From the NCBI RefSeq assembly GCF_007993935.1, contig NZ_VITY01000009.1, forward strand, positions 248,001 through 312,000: a DNA stretch of 64,000 bases. Direction: 5' to 3'. Positions 44,528 through 53,641 of the stretch are shown here, one piece after another. How positions within the stretch are numbered: the first letter of the stretch is position 1; each line of letters opens with the position of its first letter. Below the pieces are notes generated by a model, which worked only from the letters and a program-made list of their open reading frames with translations, ran no database searches and had not been told where the DNA came from. The position numbers and the translations under genes are program-made. Origin of the DNA: Bradyrhizobium macuxiense. GTDB taxonomy: Bacteria; Pseudomonadota; Alphaproteobacteria; Rhizobiales; Xanthobacteraceae.

Positions 44528-45952
44528 CTAGCCGGCCGGCTTGGCGTCCGCCTTGGGCTTGGCGTCGGCTTTCGGCTTCGCGGCCGGCTTTGCCGCCGCC
44601 GGCTTGCCGGCAGGCTTTGCGGCGGCCGGCTTGTCCGGCTTCGCAGCTGCGGCATCCGGCTTGGCGTTGGCGTGACGCACCGGCTTGGCCGCCGGCTTGC
44701 TGTCCGGCTTGGCCGCGCTCTTGGCGTCGCCCTTCGCATCATCGGCCGTATCGGACTTCTTGCCCGCGACGCGGGTGTGCTTGCCCTTGGTGCGCTTGAC
44801 CGGCTGCAGCTTCTCGGTGTCGGCCTCGACCGCGGCGATCAGCGCAGCACCGGTCTTGGTCGGCCCCGTATAAACCACGACCGGTTCGGACGCCGCCGCC
44901 GGCTGTGCCAGCATGTCGGCCGGCTTGGTCGGCATCGCGGCCTGCAGGCCCGAGGCGAAGAAGCTCACGCCGCTGTCGCCGTTGGTGCTCGCGCCGGCAC
45001 TGGCGACGGTGTCTTCGCCGTCCTCGTCGCTGGCGGGCCGCTTGTGCTTGGCGCCGCACATCTCCTCGCGCAGGTTCGGCGGGGTGGAATCGATCGGCAC
45101 CAGATTGTCGACGGTGCCGAGCGAGGGCCGCAGCCACGCCAGCCCGTTATTGGCAAAGCCGCGATCCAAGAGCTGCGCGGCGCGGATCGCGCGCATGCGG
45201 CCCGAGGAGGCGCCGAGCACCACGGCGATCAGCCGCTTGCCGTCGCGCGTCGCCGACGCCACGAGGTTGTAGCCGGACGCGCAGATGAAGCCGGTCTTGA
45301 AGCCGTCGGCGCCGGGATAGCGGCCGATCAGCTTGTTGAAGTTCTGGGTGATGCGGCGGCCGAAGCGGATCGAGGGGATGTGGACGAAATACTCGTATTC
45401 CGGCAGGTCGCGGATGATGGCGCGGGCGAGGATCGCCATGTCGCGCGCCGAGGTGATCTGGCCGTCGGCCGGCAGGCCGTTCGGGTTGACGTAGCTCGTT
45501 TGCGTCATGCCGAGCTTCTGCGCGGTCTGGTTCATTTCGCCGGCAAAGCCGTCGATCGAGCCGCCGATCCCCTCGGCCAGCACCACGGCCATGTCGTTGG
45601 CCGACTTCACCAGCATCATCTTCAGCGCGTTGTCGACGGTGACCTGGGTGCCGGGCCGGAAGCCCATCTTCGAGGGCGACTGCGACGATGCGGTCGGCGA
45701 CACCGTGAGCAGCGTGTCGAGCGAGACGCGGCCGTCCTTGACCGCCTTCAGCGTCACATAGGCCGTCATCAGCTTGCTGAGCGAAGCCGGGTACCACGGC
45801 ATCGTCGCATTGTCGGCCTGGAGCACCTTTCCGGTATCGGCCTCGACCACCAGCAGCGCCTCGGCCTGCGCCATCTGCGGCGTTGCGACGGCGAGCATCG
45901 CGACGGCCAGAATCCATTTCAACGACGGGCGCAGCGGGCGAGGAAAATGCAC
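44528..45952 (-). CDS. D-alanyl-D-alanine carboxypeptidase with Lys/Ala/Pro-rich tail
   Basis: A low-molecular-weight PBP of the peptidase S11 family, about 474 residues. The signal peptide ends TPQMAQAEA. Active-site motifs are S57-L-S-K60, S117-A-N119 and K219-T-G221. It trims peptidoglycan stem peptides in the periplasm. After the catalytic part comes a spacer and a tail of about 90 residues made of KPAAKPAGKP-type repeats (Lys, Ala, Pro, Asp), similar to histone-H1-like tails. The start is uncertain: GTG at 45952 places the signal peptide correctly, and the frame is open further upstream. Confidence 0.88.
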   Translation of the reverse strand: MHFPRPLRPSLKWILAVAMLAVATPQMAQAEALLVVEADTGKVLQADNATMPWYPASLSKLMTAYVTLKAVKDGRVSLDTLLTVSPTASSQSPSKMGFRPGTQVTVDNALKMMLVKSANDMAVVLAEGIGGSIDGFAGEMNQTAQKLGMTQTSYVNPNGLPADGQITSARDMAILARAIIRDLPEYEYFVHIPSIRFGRRITQNFNKLIGRYPGADGFKTGFICASGYNLVASATRDGKRLIAVVLGASSGRMRAIRAAQLLDRGFANNGLAWLRPSLGTVDNLVPIDSTPPNLREEMCGAKHKRPASDEDGEDTVASAGASTNGDSGVSFFASGLQAAMPTKPADMLAQPAAASEPVVVYTGPTKTGAALIAAVEADTEKLQPVKRTKGKHTRVAGKKSDTADDAKGDAKSAAKPDSKPAAKPVRHANAKPDAAAAKPDKPAAAKPAGKPAAAKPAAKPKADAKPKADAKPAG

Positions 45953-46155
45953 GAGTCCGGTTCCGGTCCTTTGAGACCCACCTTTAAAAAAAGGAGGTCT
46001 TGCGATGTGACGTACGGGTTTCAAGCGTGTCCGGCGCCGCATTGCGGCGATGCAAACCCTATACCGGCTTGCCAGCAGAGAACAGAGGCCGGCCAATTAT
46101 ATCGTGGACGAAATCGGCTGAATTTCGGCAGCCGCCTCAATTGGAAAGGGGAGAA

Positions 46156-47934
46156 TTATGGTGCCTCGATGCCGGCGCGCGCCTGTTCCTGGACCATGAA
46201 CTGGGCCCGCGCGAGTTCGGCAAAACGCCCGCCTTTCGCCACCAGTTCATCGAAAGTTCCGCTTTCGATCATCCGTCCCTGGTCGAACAGCAGGATGCGG
46301 GTGGCGTGGCGGATGGTCGAGAGGCGGTGCGCGATCACGAAGGTGGTGCGGCCCTTCATCACTTCATCGAGAGCGGCGTTGACCTTGGCCTCGGTGACGG
46401 CGTCGAGCGCGCTGGTCGCCTCGTCGAGGATCAGGATCGGCGGGTCCTTGAGCAGCGCACGCGCAATCGATAGTCGCTGACGTTCGCCGCCGGACAGCAT
46501 GCGGCCGCGTTCGCCGGCATGGGTGTCGAACTTCTTCTCGCTGCGCTCGATGAAATCCAGCGCCTGCGCGCGCGCCGCGGCGGTGCGCAGTTCCTCGTCG
46601 GTTGCGTCGGGCTTGCCGACGCGCAGATTGTCGGCGAGCGAACGGTTGAACAGCAGCGCCTCCTGAAACACCACGCCGATGTTCCGCCGCAACGCCGTCA
46701 GCTTCAGCGCGCGGATGTCCATACCGTCGATCTCGATGATGCCGGATTGCGGATCGAACGCGCGGTGCAGCAGCGCGATCGCGGTGGATTTGCCGGCGCC
46801 GGTCGAGCCGACCAGCGCGATGGTCTGGCCGGGCAGCGCGGTGAAGCTGAGATCCTCGATCGCCGGCCGCTTGCCGTCATAGGAGAACGAGACGTCGTCG
46901 AACTCGACGAGGCCCGACAGCCGGCCGGGATCGACCGCGCCCGGACGGTCGCGCACCGCCGGCACCGCATCGAGCACGTCGAAGAATTCCTGCAGCCGCG
47001 GCGCTTCCATGAACACGTTGTTGATGAAGCTCACCACCTGCTCGAGCTTCTGGATCAGCATGGTGGCGAACGAGACGAACATCACGATCTCGCCGACCGT
47101 GGTGAGGCCCTCATTGTGGAGCGCGATGCCGACGGTGAAGATCGCGAGCACCGTGATGGTGGTCGAGGCGCGCGTGATCACGGTGACCAGCGCCCACCAC
47201 GACAGCACCGGCATCTGCACCGCGAGCAGCTTGTCGGCGACGTAGCGCAGGCCCTGCACCTCGGAATCGATCCGCACGAAGCTCTGCACCAGCGCGACAT
47301 TGCCGAGCGCGTCGGAGGCGCGCGCCGAGAGGTCGCTGTAATAGGCCTCGACCTCGCTCTGCATGCCGTAGGTCTTGCGCACCACCATCGTGGTCAGCAC
47401 GGTGAACACGACGCAGAGCACGAACAGCAGGATGGCGAGCCGCCAGTTGATGTAGAGCGCGAGCGGCAGCAGCACGACCAGCGACATGATCGCGGCGAAA
47501 TGCTCGCGGAAGAAGCCGAGCCAGAGCCGCCACAGCGCATCGGTGCCGTTCAGCATCACCTTCATCAGCCGTCCGGAATGGGTGCCGGAGTGGAAGGTCA
47601 GCGGCAGCTGCAGGATGTGCTCGAAATAATCGGTCAGCACCGCCTGGCGCTGGCGGTGCGCCAGCCGGTCGGCCTGCAAGGCGACGATCGCGCTGCAGCC
47701 GATCGTGAACAGGCCGAATGCCGCCCAGGCGACCAGCAGCGGCCATGCCGAATTCGTCGCGAACAGCCCGGTGACCGGCCGGCCCGACAGCACGTCGACG
47801 ATCTTGCCGAACAGCACCGGCTCGGCGAATTGCGCGCCCGCAAGCAGCATGTTGGCGGCGGCGAGAATCCAGCCGAGCCGCGCTTCCTTGCCGAGCAGTT
47901 CGAGGACGCGGGTATAGAGGCGGAGCATGGACAT
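46156..47934 (-). CDS. ndvA: Cyclic glucan ABC exporter NdvA-type (fused permease-ATPase)
   Basis: A 592-residue ABC exporter half-transporter. It starts MSMLRLYTRVLELLGKEARL, then six membrane helices (AEPVLFGKIVDVLSGR in the first loop), and an ATPase with Walker A LVGSTGAGKSTAI, signature MLSGGERQRLSIARALL, and Walker B LILDEATSALD. The N-terminal sequence and length match NdvA/ChvA, the cyclic beta-glucan exporter needed for hypo-osmotic adaptation and host interaction in rhizobia. The glucan synthase NdvB is not in this window. GalU may supply UDP-glucose for it. Confidence 0.9.
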   Translation of the reverse strand: MSMLRLYTRVLELLGKEARLGWILAAANMLLAGAQFAEPVLFGKIVDVLSGRPVTGLFATNSAWPLLVAWAAFGLFTIGCSAIVALQADRLAHRQRQAVLTDYFEHILQLPLTFHSGTHSGRLMKVMLNGTDALWRLWLGFFREHFAAIMSLVVLLPLALYINWRLAILLFVLCVVFTVLTTMVVRKTYGMQSEVEAYYSDLSARASDALGNVALVQSFVRIDSEVQGLRYVADKLLAVQMPVLSWWALVTVITRASTTITVLAIFTVGIALHNEGLTTVGEIVMFVSFATMLIQKLEQVVSFINNVFMEAPRLQEFFDVLDAVPAVRDRPGAVDPGRLSGLVEFDDVSFSYDGKRPAIEDLSFTALPGQTIALVGSTGAGKSTAIALLHRAFDPQSGIIEIDGMDIRALKLTALRRNIGVVFQEALLFNRSLADNLRVGKPDATDEELRTAAARAQALDFIERSEKKFDTHAGERGRMLSGGERQRLSIARALLKDPPILILDEATSALDAVTEAKVNAALDEVMKGRTTFVIAHRLSTIRHATRILLFDQGRMIESGTFDELVAKGGRFAELARAQFMVQEQARAGIEAP

Positions 47935-48065
47935 GCCGGCGGGACTCTCGAACGGTGGGCGCCGGGCCATTGTAAGCCGGGATTACAACGGAGAACTACC
48001 CACTTTCCTTGTCCGGTCCACACGCTCCGACGCCCAGTCCTGAGATGCCGGTGAACAAATGCAGT

Positions 48066-48151
48066 CCGTCATTGCGAGGAGCGACAGCGACGAAGCAATC
48101 CATTTCTCCGCGCGTGGCGAGATGGATTGCTTCGCTTCGCTCGGAATGACG
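48066..48151. repeat. Intergenic inverted repeat, family A copy 4
   Basis: The arms begin CGTCATTGCGAGGAGCGACA and end CTTCGCTCGGAATGACG, with the AAGCAATCCAT/ATGGATTGCTT core. Upstream of ndvA on its coding strand. Confidence 0.9.
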
Positions 48152-48166
48152 TAGCTAGGTGAGGCC

Positions 48167-49222
48167 TCAATTCACCAGCCGGCCGTCGATCGGCGGCAGG
48201 AATTGGTCGTCGAAGATGTCGGCGGCGTGCGGCCGCTTCTGGAATTTGAAGTCTTCCGCGAGCTGGTCGACCGATCGCTCGAAACGCTCCGGGTCGATGC
48301 CGCCGAGACCGTTGCGCTTGACCTCGGCGGTCAGGATGTTGTCGCGGATGATGGCGGATAGCCGCTCGAGCTCCAGATCGCGCGAACCGCCGTCCATCCG
48401 GCTCACCACCTCGCTTGCGGCGCGGGCCGGGTCCTTGACCGCGAGATTGGTGCCGCCGACCGCCGCGCGCACGAAGCCCTTCACCGCGTCCGGCTTGGCC
48501 GCGACAAGGTGCGGGCTGACGATCACGGCAAAGCCATAGGCCTCGCAGCCGTAGTCGGCGAAGCGCAGCACCGCAAGATCGTCGGCCGGCACGCCGCGAT
48601 CCCGCAGATTGATCGCCGAGAGATAGGAGAAGCCGGTCACGGCATCGACCTGGCCGGCGGAAAGCATCGGCTCGCGCACCGCGGCGCTGATCGTGTTCTG
48701 CTTCACGCTCGATAGCTTGATGCCGTTCTGTTTGGCGACCGCGGGCCACAGCCGGATCGAGAGATCGCCCTCGGCGACGCCGAGGCCCTTGCCCTCCATG
48801 TCCGCCAGCGCCTTGATGCCGCGGCTCTTGCGGGCAATGATCGCGTAGGGCGCCTGGTTGAACAGCACGAACACCGCCTTGACGGGGGCTGCGCCAGGCT
48901 TGTCGCGAAATCGGATCAGCGAGTTGATGTCGACGAGCGCGAAATCGCTCGAGCCGTCGGCGACGCGCGCGATTGCGTCCGCCGAACTGGTGGCGACGTT
49001 GGTGCCGACGTTGAGGCCCTCGGCGCCGAACAGGCCGCCGACCGACGCCATCACGAATGGCGCCGCGGCAGCGTCAAGCGGCCGGTCGAGCGTGAACTGG
49101 ATGGTGTGCGGCTGCGGCTGATCGCCGGCGTGCAGCGGCGTCAGCGCCGGCCACACGCCGCCCGAGAGGCCGATCATGCCGGCCAGTATCCAGCGGAGAA
49201 CGATGGTCCGACTTACCTGCAT
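48167..49222 (-). CDS. Orphan ABC-type solute-binding protein (NMT1/SsuA-like)
   Basis: About 351 residues with an N-terminal hydrophobic export signal (WILAGMIGLSGGVWPALTPL). The fold is NMT1/SsuA-like: FTLDRPLDAAAAPFVMASVG at the start, then SSADAIARVADGSSDFALVD, a KALADMEGKGLGVAEGD block, and MLSAGQVDAVTGF. Such proteins capture sulfonates, nitrate or thiamine precursors. No permease or ATPase gene is adjacent, so its transporter must lie elsewhere. The frame is open 18 codons further upstream. Confidence 0.85.
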   Translation of the reverse strand: MQVSRTIVLRWILAGMIGLSGGVWPALTPLHAGDQPQPHTIQFTLDRPLDAAAAPFVMASVGGLFGAEGLNVGTNVATSSADAIARVADGSSDFALVDINSLIRFRDKPGAAPVKAVFVLFNQAPYAIIARKSRGIKALADMEGKGLGVAEGDLSIRLWPAVAKQNGIKLSSVKQNTISAAVREPMLSAGQVDAVTGFSYLSAINLRDRGVPADDLAVLRFADYGCEAYGFAVIVSPHLVAAKPDAVKGFVRAAVGGTNLAVKDPARAASEVVSRMDGGSRDLELERLSAIIRDNILTAEVKRNGLGGIDPERFERSVDQLAEDFKFQKRPHAADIFDDQFLPPIDGRLVN

Positions 49223-49415
49223 CGTGACATCCGGGAGGCGAGACAAAGTGCCGCGCCGGCTGCGCCCCTTGTTCATGACATCGAATGCGCCAAGGCAACC
49301 GTCATTTCAAGCTGCAATTTCAGGCGTGATCTGCATTCATTGTGCCCCGGGCAAGGTGAACGGCCGATGACTGCCTCGATTTCACCTTGGGTTGTTCAGC
49401 TTGCATTCGGTTTCG

Positions 49416-49440
49416 GGAACCTAACCTGGAGGGAGTGGTT
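49416..49440 (+). promoter_or_regulatory. Candidate EcfG-type general stress promoter
   Basis: GGAAC, 16 bases, then GGTT, with the extended form GGAACCT...GGTTAGC shared with the site upstream of the CsbD-like gene. It lies 47 bases before the Gly/Tyr-rich secreted protein gene. Confidence 0.55.
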
Positions 49441-49486
49441 AGCTTACCAAGGCCCGACGGGCCGGCTTCCACAAAGGATGACTGCA

Positions 49487-49921
49487 ATGTTTGCGCGAAA
49501 AGGTGTTTTTTCGTCTGTTGGCCGCGCAGCCACATTGGCAACGGTTGCCGCGGTGGCGTTGACGGCCGTTGAGCCGACGATGGCGTTCGCGGGCTCTGCT
49601 TCGGCGGGCAAGGCGGCCGCTGTGACCACATCGCACGGCACGAGCGGCGCGACCGACATCAGCGCGCGCCGTCGCTATTATGGCGGTGGTGGCGCGGCCG
49701 CTGCGGCTGCGTTCGCCGGAATCGTCGGCACGGGTCTTGCGATCGCCGCAGCCCAGAGCCGCCGCGACTATTACGAGTCCTACGGCTACTACGGCGGCCC
49801 CGGCTACTACGGTGGTCCGGCCTATTATGGTGGTGGCCCGGTCTATTACGGCGGCGGGCCGTATTATGGTTATCACGGCTATTACGGGCGCCGCTCGGCA
49901 CTGCCCTATACGCCGTATTGA
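49487..49921 (+). CDS. Gly/Tyr-rich secreted protein
   Basis: 144 residues. The signal peptide is weakly defined: MFARKGVFSSVGRAATLATV then AAVALTAVEPTMAFA. A second hydrophobic Ala/Gly stretch (GGGGAAAAAAFAGIVGTGLA) follows, so the protein may be membrane-bound. The C-terminal third is tandem YGGPxYYGG repeats, as in glycine-rich surface proteins. ACAAAGGA lies seven bases before the ATG; ATG at 49478 is an alternative. An EcfG-like promoter motif upstream suggests stress expression. Function unknown. Confidence 0.8.
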   Translation: MFARKGVFSSVGRAATLATVAAVALTAVEPTMAFAGSASAGKAAAVTTSHGTSGATDISARRRYYGGGGAAAAAAFAGIVGTGLAIAAAQSRRDYYESYGYYGGPGYYGGPAYYGGGPVYYGGGPYYGYHGYYGRRSALPYTPY

Positions 49922-49960
49922 CACCGTCGTCGGTTCTCGGAACTGTCACAAAGCATCGAT

Positions 49961-49988
49961 CCACCGGCTGCGAGGCCGGTGGATTTTT
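49961..49988 (+). terminator. Rho-independent terminator
   Basis: CCACCGGC and GCCGGTGG pair around a TGCGAG loop, followed by ATTTTTCG. Confidence 0.88.
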
Positions 49989-50043
49989 CGTTGTCGGTCC
50001 GGCCGTTAACACGCTGGCGACGCGTTTCGATTAGGCTCGCAGG

Positions 50044-50457
50044 ATGAGTGATTCGATCGAGCGGCTTTACCAGGCGGTGATCGCGGCCAGGGATCTTGAT
50101 CCGGCTACGTCGCGCACGGCACGGCTGTTCCAGCGCGGGCCGGCCAAGATGGCCAAGAAGCTTGCCGAGGAAGCGGTCGAGGTCGTGATCGACGCCATCA
50201 GCGGCAAGCCGGATGCCGTCGTCCGCGAGAGTGCGGACCTGCTCTACAATCTCACGGTCCTGTGGGCGTCGGCCGGCGTGAAGCCGGAGGATGTCTGGCG
50301 CGAGATGGAGCGGCGCGAACGGCTGCTCGGGATCGCCGAGAAGCTGCCGAAGTCACCGGTCAAGGTCCCCAAGGGCCTGCCCAAGACCGCGCCTGTCCCG
50401 GTGGTGCGGCGTCGAATTGTCGCGCTGGAGAACCGGCTGCGCAAACGGCAGCCGTAA
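50044..50457 (+). CDS. HisE-like phosphoribosyl-ATP diphosphatase family protein
   Basis: A 137-residue all-alpha NTP-pyrophosphohydrolase. The catalytic helices read MAKKLAEEAVEVVIDAI and ESADLLYNLTVLW, the MazG/HisE E-x-x-E...E-x-x-D pattern. True HisE cleaves phosphoribosyl-ATP in histidine synthesis. No other his gene is nearby, and a basic Pro/Arg-rich C-terminus (about 40 residues) is added. It could be a paralog with another nucleotide substrate. Confidence 0.8.
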   Translation: MSDSIERLYQAVIAARDLDPATSRTARLFQRGPAKMAKKLAEEAVEVVIDAISGKPDAVVRESADLLYNLTVLWASAGVKPEDVWREMERRERLLGIAEKLPKSPVKVPKGLPKTAPVPVVRRRIVALENRLRKRQP

Positions 50458-50520
50458 ATCAACCAAATTCGGCCCATCCCCGGCATGGACAAATCCGCTC
50501 CATGATGGTTCATCGCGCCC

Positions 50521-51102
50521 ATGTTGAAACGGATTTATGACTGGTGCGTCGAGGCGGCCGACAAGCCCTACGCACTCTGGATTCTCGCGGCCGTCGCCTT
50601 CGCCGAGAGCTCCTTCTTTCCGATCCCTCCCGACATCATGCTGCTGCCGATGTCGCTGGCGCGGCCGAAGCGGGCATGGTGGTTCGCGACGGTCTGCACC
50701 ATCGCGTCGGTTGCCGGCGGCGTGCTCGGCTATGCGATCGGCGCGCTGCTCTACGACTCGCTCGGGCAGTGGCTGATCCATCTCTACGGCCTGTCCGACA
50801 AGGTCGACGCGTTCCGTGCCTCCTATGCGGAATGGGGCGCCGTCATCATCCTGGTGAAGGGGCTGACGCCGATTCCCTACAAGCTCGTGACCATCACCTC
50901 GGGCTTTGCCGGCTACAACATCTGGCTGTTCATCCTGTGCTCGATCGTCGCACGCGGCGGCCGCTTCTTCTTCGTCGCGGTGCTGCTCAACCGCTATGGC
51001 GATGTCATCCGCGCCGAGCTCGAGAAGCGGCTCGGCCTGTGGGTCGCGCTCGGCGCGATCGTGCTGGTGCTGGGCTTCGTTGCCGCATTCAAGCTGATCT
51101 GA
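50521..51102 (+). CDS. YqaA-family (DedA/VTT-like) membrane protein
   Basis: A 193-residue membrane protein with four to five helices. It starts MLKRIYDWCVEAADKPYALW and has the VTT-type FAESSFFPIPPDIMLLPMSL and VKGLTPIPYKLVTITSGF, where the E/D and PxP motifs of DedA-like flippases lie. The family is linked to lipid or membrane homeostasis. It follows the HisE-like gene after 63 bases. Confidence 0.88.
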   Translation: MLKRIYDWCVEAADKPYALWILAAVAFAESSFFPIPPDIMLLPMSLARPKRAWWFATVCTIASVAGGVLGYAIGALLYDSLGQWLIHLYGLSDKVDAFRASYAEWGAVIILVKGLTPIPYKLVTITSGFAGYNIWLFILCSIVARGGRFFFVAVLLNRYGDVIRAELEKRLGLWVALGAIVLVLGFVAAFKLI

Positions 51103-51184
51103 CCAAAGGTCAAGCTGTTCGCGTCTTTGCCTGAGGACGGCTTCGGACTACGCTTGCTGCGATGGCCGACGGAATCGACGACCG

Positions 51185-51721
51185 GTGAATCTCGCGCGAC
51201 TCAATCCCGCCAGGGCGCGCGTTGCAATGGCGGGCCTTGCGCTGTCGATGGCGCTGCCTGCGATCGAGCGCGGATGGGCGCAGACTGCGTCGCACTCGCT
51301 CGGCGTGCAGTCGCCGGCGCAGCAGCCCGCTGAGTCTCAGCAGCAGATCGAGTTGCCGCCCGCGCCGGTCGAGCGTGAGAATCCCGGGCTGATCAACGAA
51401 ATCGGAAAGCTGTTCGAGAAGTCGAAGTCGGCGCTGCCCCAGCTGAAGAGCCCCGGCGAGACCTTCAACGACCTGTCGAACCTGGCGCGCCCCTCGACCA
51501 TGGTGACCGGGCGCGCCGCCTGCGTGGTGGCCGCGAACGGTGCGCCCGACTGCAAGATTGGCGCCGACCGGCTGTGCCAGAGCAAGGGGTTCAAGGAAGG
51601 CAAGGGCATCGATATCGACACGTCGGAGAAATGCTCGCCGCTGGTCTATTTGCCGGGCCACAAGCGCGGCCCGAACGACTGCAAGACGGAAAATTTCGTG
51701 ACACGGGCGGTCTGCCAATAG
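51185..51721 (+). CDS. Exported protein, unknown function
   Basis: A 178-residue protein with a signal peptide (RVAMAGLALSMALPAIERGW then AQT). A Pro/Gln-rich stretch follows, then a region with five Cys (GRAACVV, DCKIG, LCQSKG, KCSPL, DCKTENF, VCQ at the end makes six), so disulfides are likely. No family recognised. GTG start; no strong ribosome site. Confidence 0.72.
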   Translation: MNLARLNPARARVAMAGLALSMALPAIERGWAQTASHSLGVQSPAQQPAESQQQIELPPAPVERENPGLINEIGKLFEKSKSALPQLKSPGETFNDLSNLARPSTMVTGRAACVVAANGAPDCKIGADRLCQSKGFKEGKGIDIDTSEKCSPLVYLPGHKRGPNDCKTENFVTRAVCQ

Positions 51722-51899
51722 ATGCCGACGAACCCGCGCCTGGGATGCCAGATGCGCCCGGAAAATGCTCCCTTTAGATGAGGTTTTGTCATCCTTTTGC
51801 AGCGCCATAACGCAATCCTTGACACTGGAAAGATTGCCTTGTTGGTATGACGGTCAGCATTCGAGACCACCAAACGATCAACTTGAGGATCCGCCGCCT

Positions 51900-52868
51900 A
51901 TGTCCATGCCTGCTCTGTTCAAGGGCCGCCTGTCTCTTCCCGTGATCGGGGCGCCGCTGTTCATCATCTCCGTGCCCGATCTCGTCATCGCCCAGTGCAA
52001 GGCCGGCGTGGTCGGCTCGTTTCCGGCGCTGAACGCGCGGCCGCCGGAGCTGCTCGACGAATGGCTGTACCGGATCAAGGAAGAGCTCGCCGCCTATGAC
52101 AAGGCGCATCCGGAGCGGCCGTCGGCGCCGTTCGCGGTGAACCAGATCGTGCACAAGTCGAACAACCGGCTCGATCACGACATGGCGCTTTGCGAGAAGC
52201 ACAAGGTGCCGATGATCATCTCCTCGCTCGGCGCGCGCGAGGAACTCAACCAGGCCGTCCACGGCTGGGGCGGCATCGTCTTCCACGACGTGATCAACCA
52301 GAAGTTCGCGCACAAGGCGATCGAGAAGGGCGCCGACGGCCTGATCCTGGTCGCGGCCGGCGCCGGCGGTCATGCCGGCACGCTGTCGCCGTTCCCGTTC
52401 GTGTCGGAGACGCGGCAGTGGTTCGACGGGCCGATCGCGCTGTCGGGCACCATCGCCAACGGCCGCGCCATCCGCGCCGCGCGCATCATCGGCGCCGACT
52501 TCGCCTATATCGGCTCCGCCTTCATCGCGACCAAGGAGGCGAATGCGGTCGAGGGCTACAAGAGCATGATCACCAATTCGTCGGCCGAGGACATCGTCTA
52601 CTCCAATTTGTTCACCGGCGTGCACGGCAACTATTTGAAGCCGTCGATCGTCGCGGCCGGCATGGATCCGGAAAACCTGCCGACATCAGATCCCACGAAG
52701 ATGAGCTTCGGCACCGATGCGTCCGGCGAGCGCGCCAAGCCGAAGGCCTGGAAGGAGATCTGGGGCTCCGGCCAGGGCGTCGGCAGCATCTCCAAGGTGG
52801 TGCCTGCGGCCGAGCTGATTGGCCGGTTCAAGAAGGAGTACGACGAAGCGGTCGATCCGGCGCTTTGA
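51900..52868 (+). CDS. NAD(P)H-dependent flavin oxidoreductase (nitronate monooxygenase family), copy 1
   Basis: A 322-residue FMN TIM-barrel enzyme of the 2-nitropropane dioxygenase/FabK family. It has LPVIGAPLFIISVPDLVIAQ, GVVGSFPALNARPPELLDEW, the phosphate-binding VAAGAGGHAGTLSPFPFV, and GADFAYIGSAFIAT. It oxidises nitronates in some members and reduces enoyl-ACP in FabK; the sequence does not decide between these. Its stop overlaps the start of the thioesterase gene by one base (TGATG). A paralog lies at 58136. Confidence 0.88.
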   Translation: MSMPALFKGRLSLPVIGAPLFIISVPDLVIAQCKAGVVGSFPALNARPPELLDEWLYRIKEELAAYDKAHPERPSAPFAVNQIVHKSNNRLDHDMALCEKHKVPMIISSLGAREELNQAVHGWGGIVFHDVINQKFAHKAIEKGADGLILVAAGAGGHAGTLSPFPFVSETRQWFDGPIALSGTIANGRAIRAARIIGADFAYIGSAFIATKEANAVEGYKSMITNSSAEDIVYSNLFTGVHGNYLKPSIVAAGMDPENLPTSDPTKMSFGTDASGERAKPKAWKEIWGSGQGVGSISKVVPAAELIGRFKKEYDEAVDPAL

Positions 52869-53641
52869 TGGACCCGATCTTCCGTGTTGACGGCGACCGC
52901 GTCGTCACCAGTCCCGATGCCGCGGGTCCGTGGGACCCGCGGATGCAGCACGGCTCCGCGCCGGCGGCGCTGGTGGTTTGGGCTGCCGAAGCGCTCCCCA
53001 CGCCGGTGCCGATGCGGATCGCGCGGGTCACGATCGACCTGATGCGTCCGGTGCCGGTGGCGACGCTGACGGTCTCGAGCGAGATCCTGCGCGACGGCCG
53101 CAAGATCCAGCTCTGCGGCGTCAGGCTGCTCGCCGACGGCGTCCTCGTCGTCTCGGCCACCGTGCTGAAGATCAAGCAGCAGGCGGCCGAACTGCCGCCC
53201 GACATCGCTGCGCTTCCGGTCGAGCTGCCGGGTCCCGACGAAAGCATGGTCGAGCCGGGTAATCTTGCGAACAGCCCGTTCGTCAAATGCATCTCGATGC
53301 GGGCCGCGCGCGGCCGCTTCGGCGTGATGGGACCCGGCGCGATCTGGTTCCGCGTCAACCAGCCGCTGATCGCGGGCGCCGCCGTCTCGCAGGCGATGCG
53401 CGCGGTGGTCGCCTCCGACTTCTCCAACGGCACCTCGCCGGCGCTCGACTTCAACCAGTGGACCTTCATCAACGCCGATCTCACCGTGAGCCTGGCGCGC
53501 GAGCCGGTCGGCGACTGGATCCTGCTCGATGGCGAATCCTGGATCGGGCCTGACGGCGCCGGACTTGCGATGTCGCGGCTCGCCGACCTGCAGGGCTATT
53601 TCGGCCGGGCCGTGCAGAGCTTGGTGATCGAACCGCGCTAG
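52868..53641 (+). CDS. TesB-like acyl-CoA thioesterase
   Basis: A 257-residue double-hotdog protein starting MDPIFRVDGDRVVTSPDAAG. The pattern GPWDPRMQHGSAPAALVVWA and the later PALDFNQWTFINADLTVSLA resemble the TesB/thioesterase-like superfamily with the usual D-x-x-x-x-N-x region. It is translationally coupled to the flavin oxidoreductase gene, so both probably act on the same acyl-CoA or acid. The substrate is unknown. Confidence 0.8.
   Translation: MDPIFRVDGDRVVTSPDAAGPWDPRMQHGSAPAALVVWAAEALPTPVPMRIARVTIDLMRPVPVATLTVSSEILRDGRKIQLCGVRLLADGVLVVSATVLKIKQQAAELPPDIAALPVELPGPDESMVEPGNLANSPFVKCISMRAARGRFGVMGPGAIWFRVNQPLIAGAAVSQAMRAVVASDFSNGTSPALDFNQWTFINADLTVSLAREPVGDWILLDGESWIGPDGAGLAMSRLADLQGYFGRAVQSLVIEPR

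Noticed and set aside
46519..48054. Long plus-strand frame over ndvA
   Set aside because: Mirror frame rich in His, Gln, Arg and Asp; ndvA has all ABC motifs.
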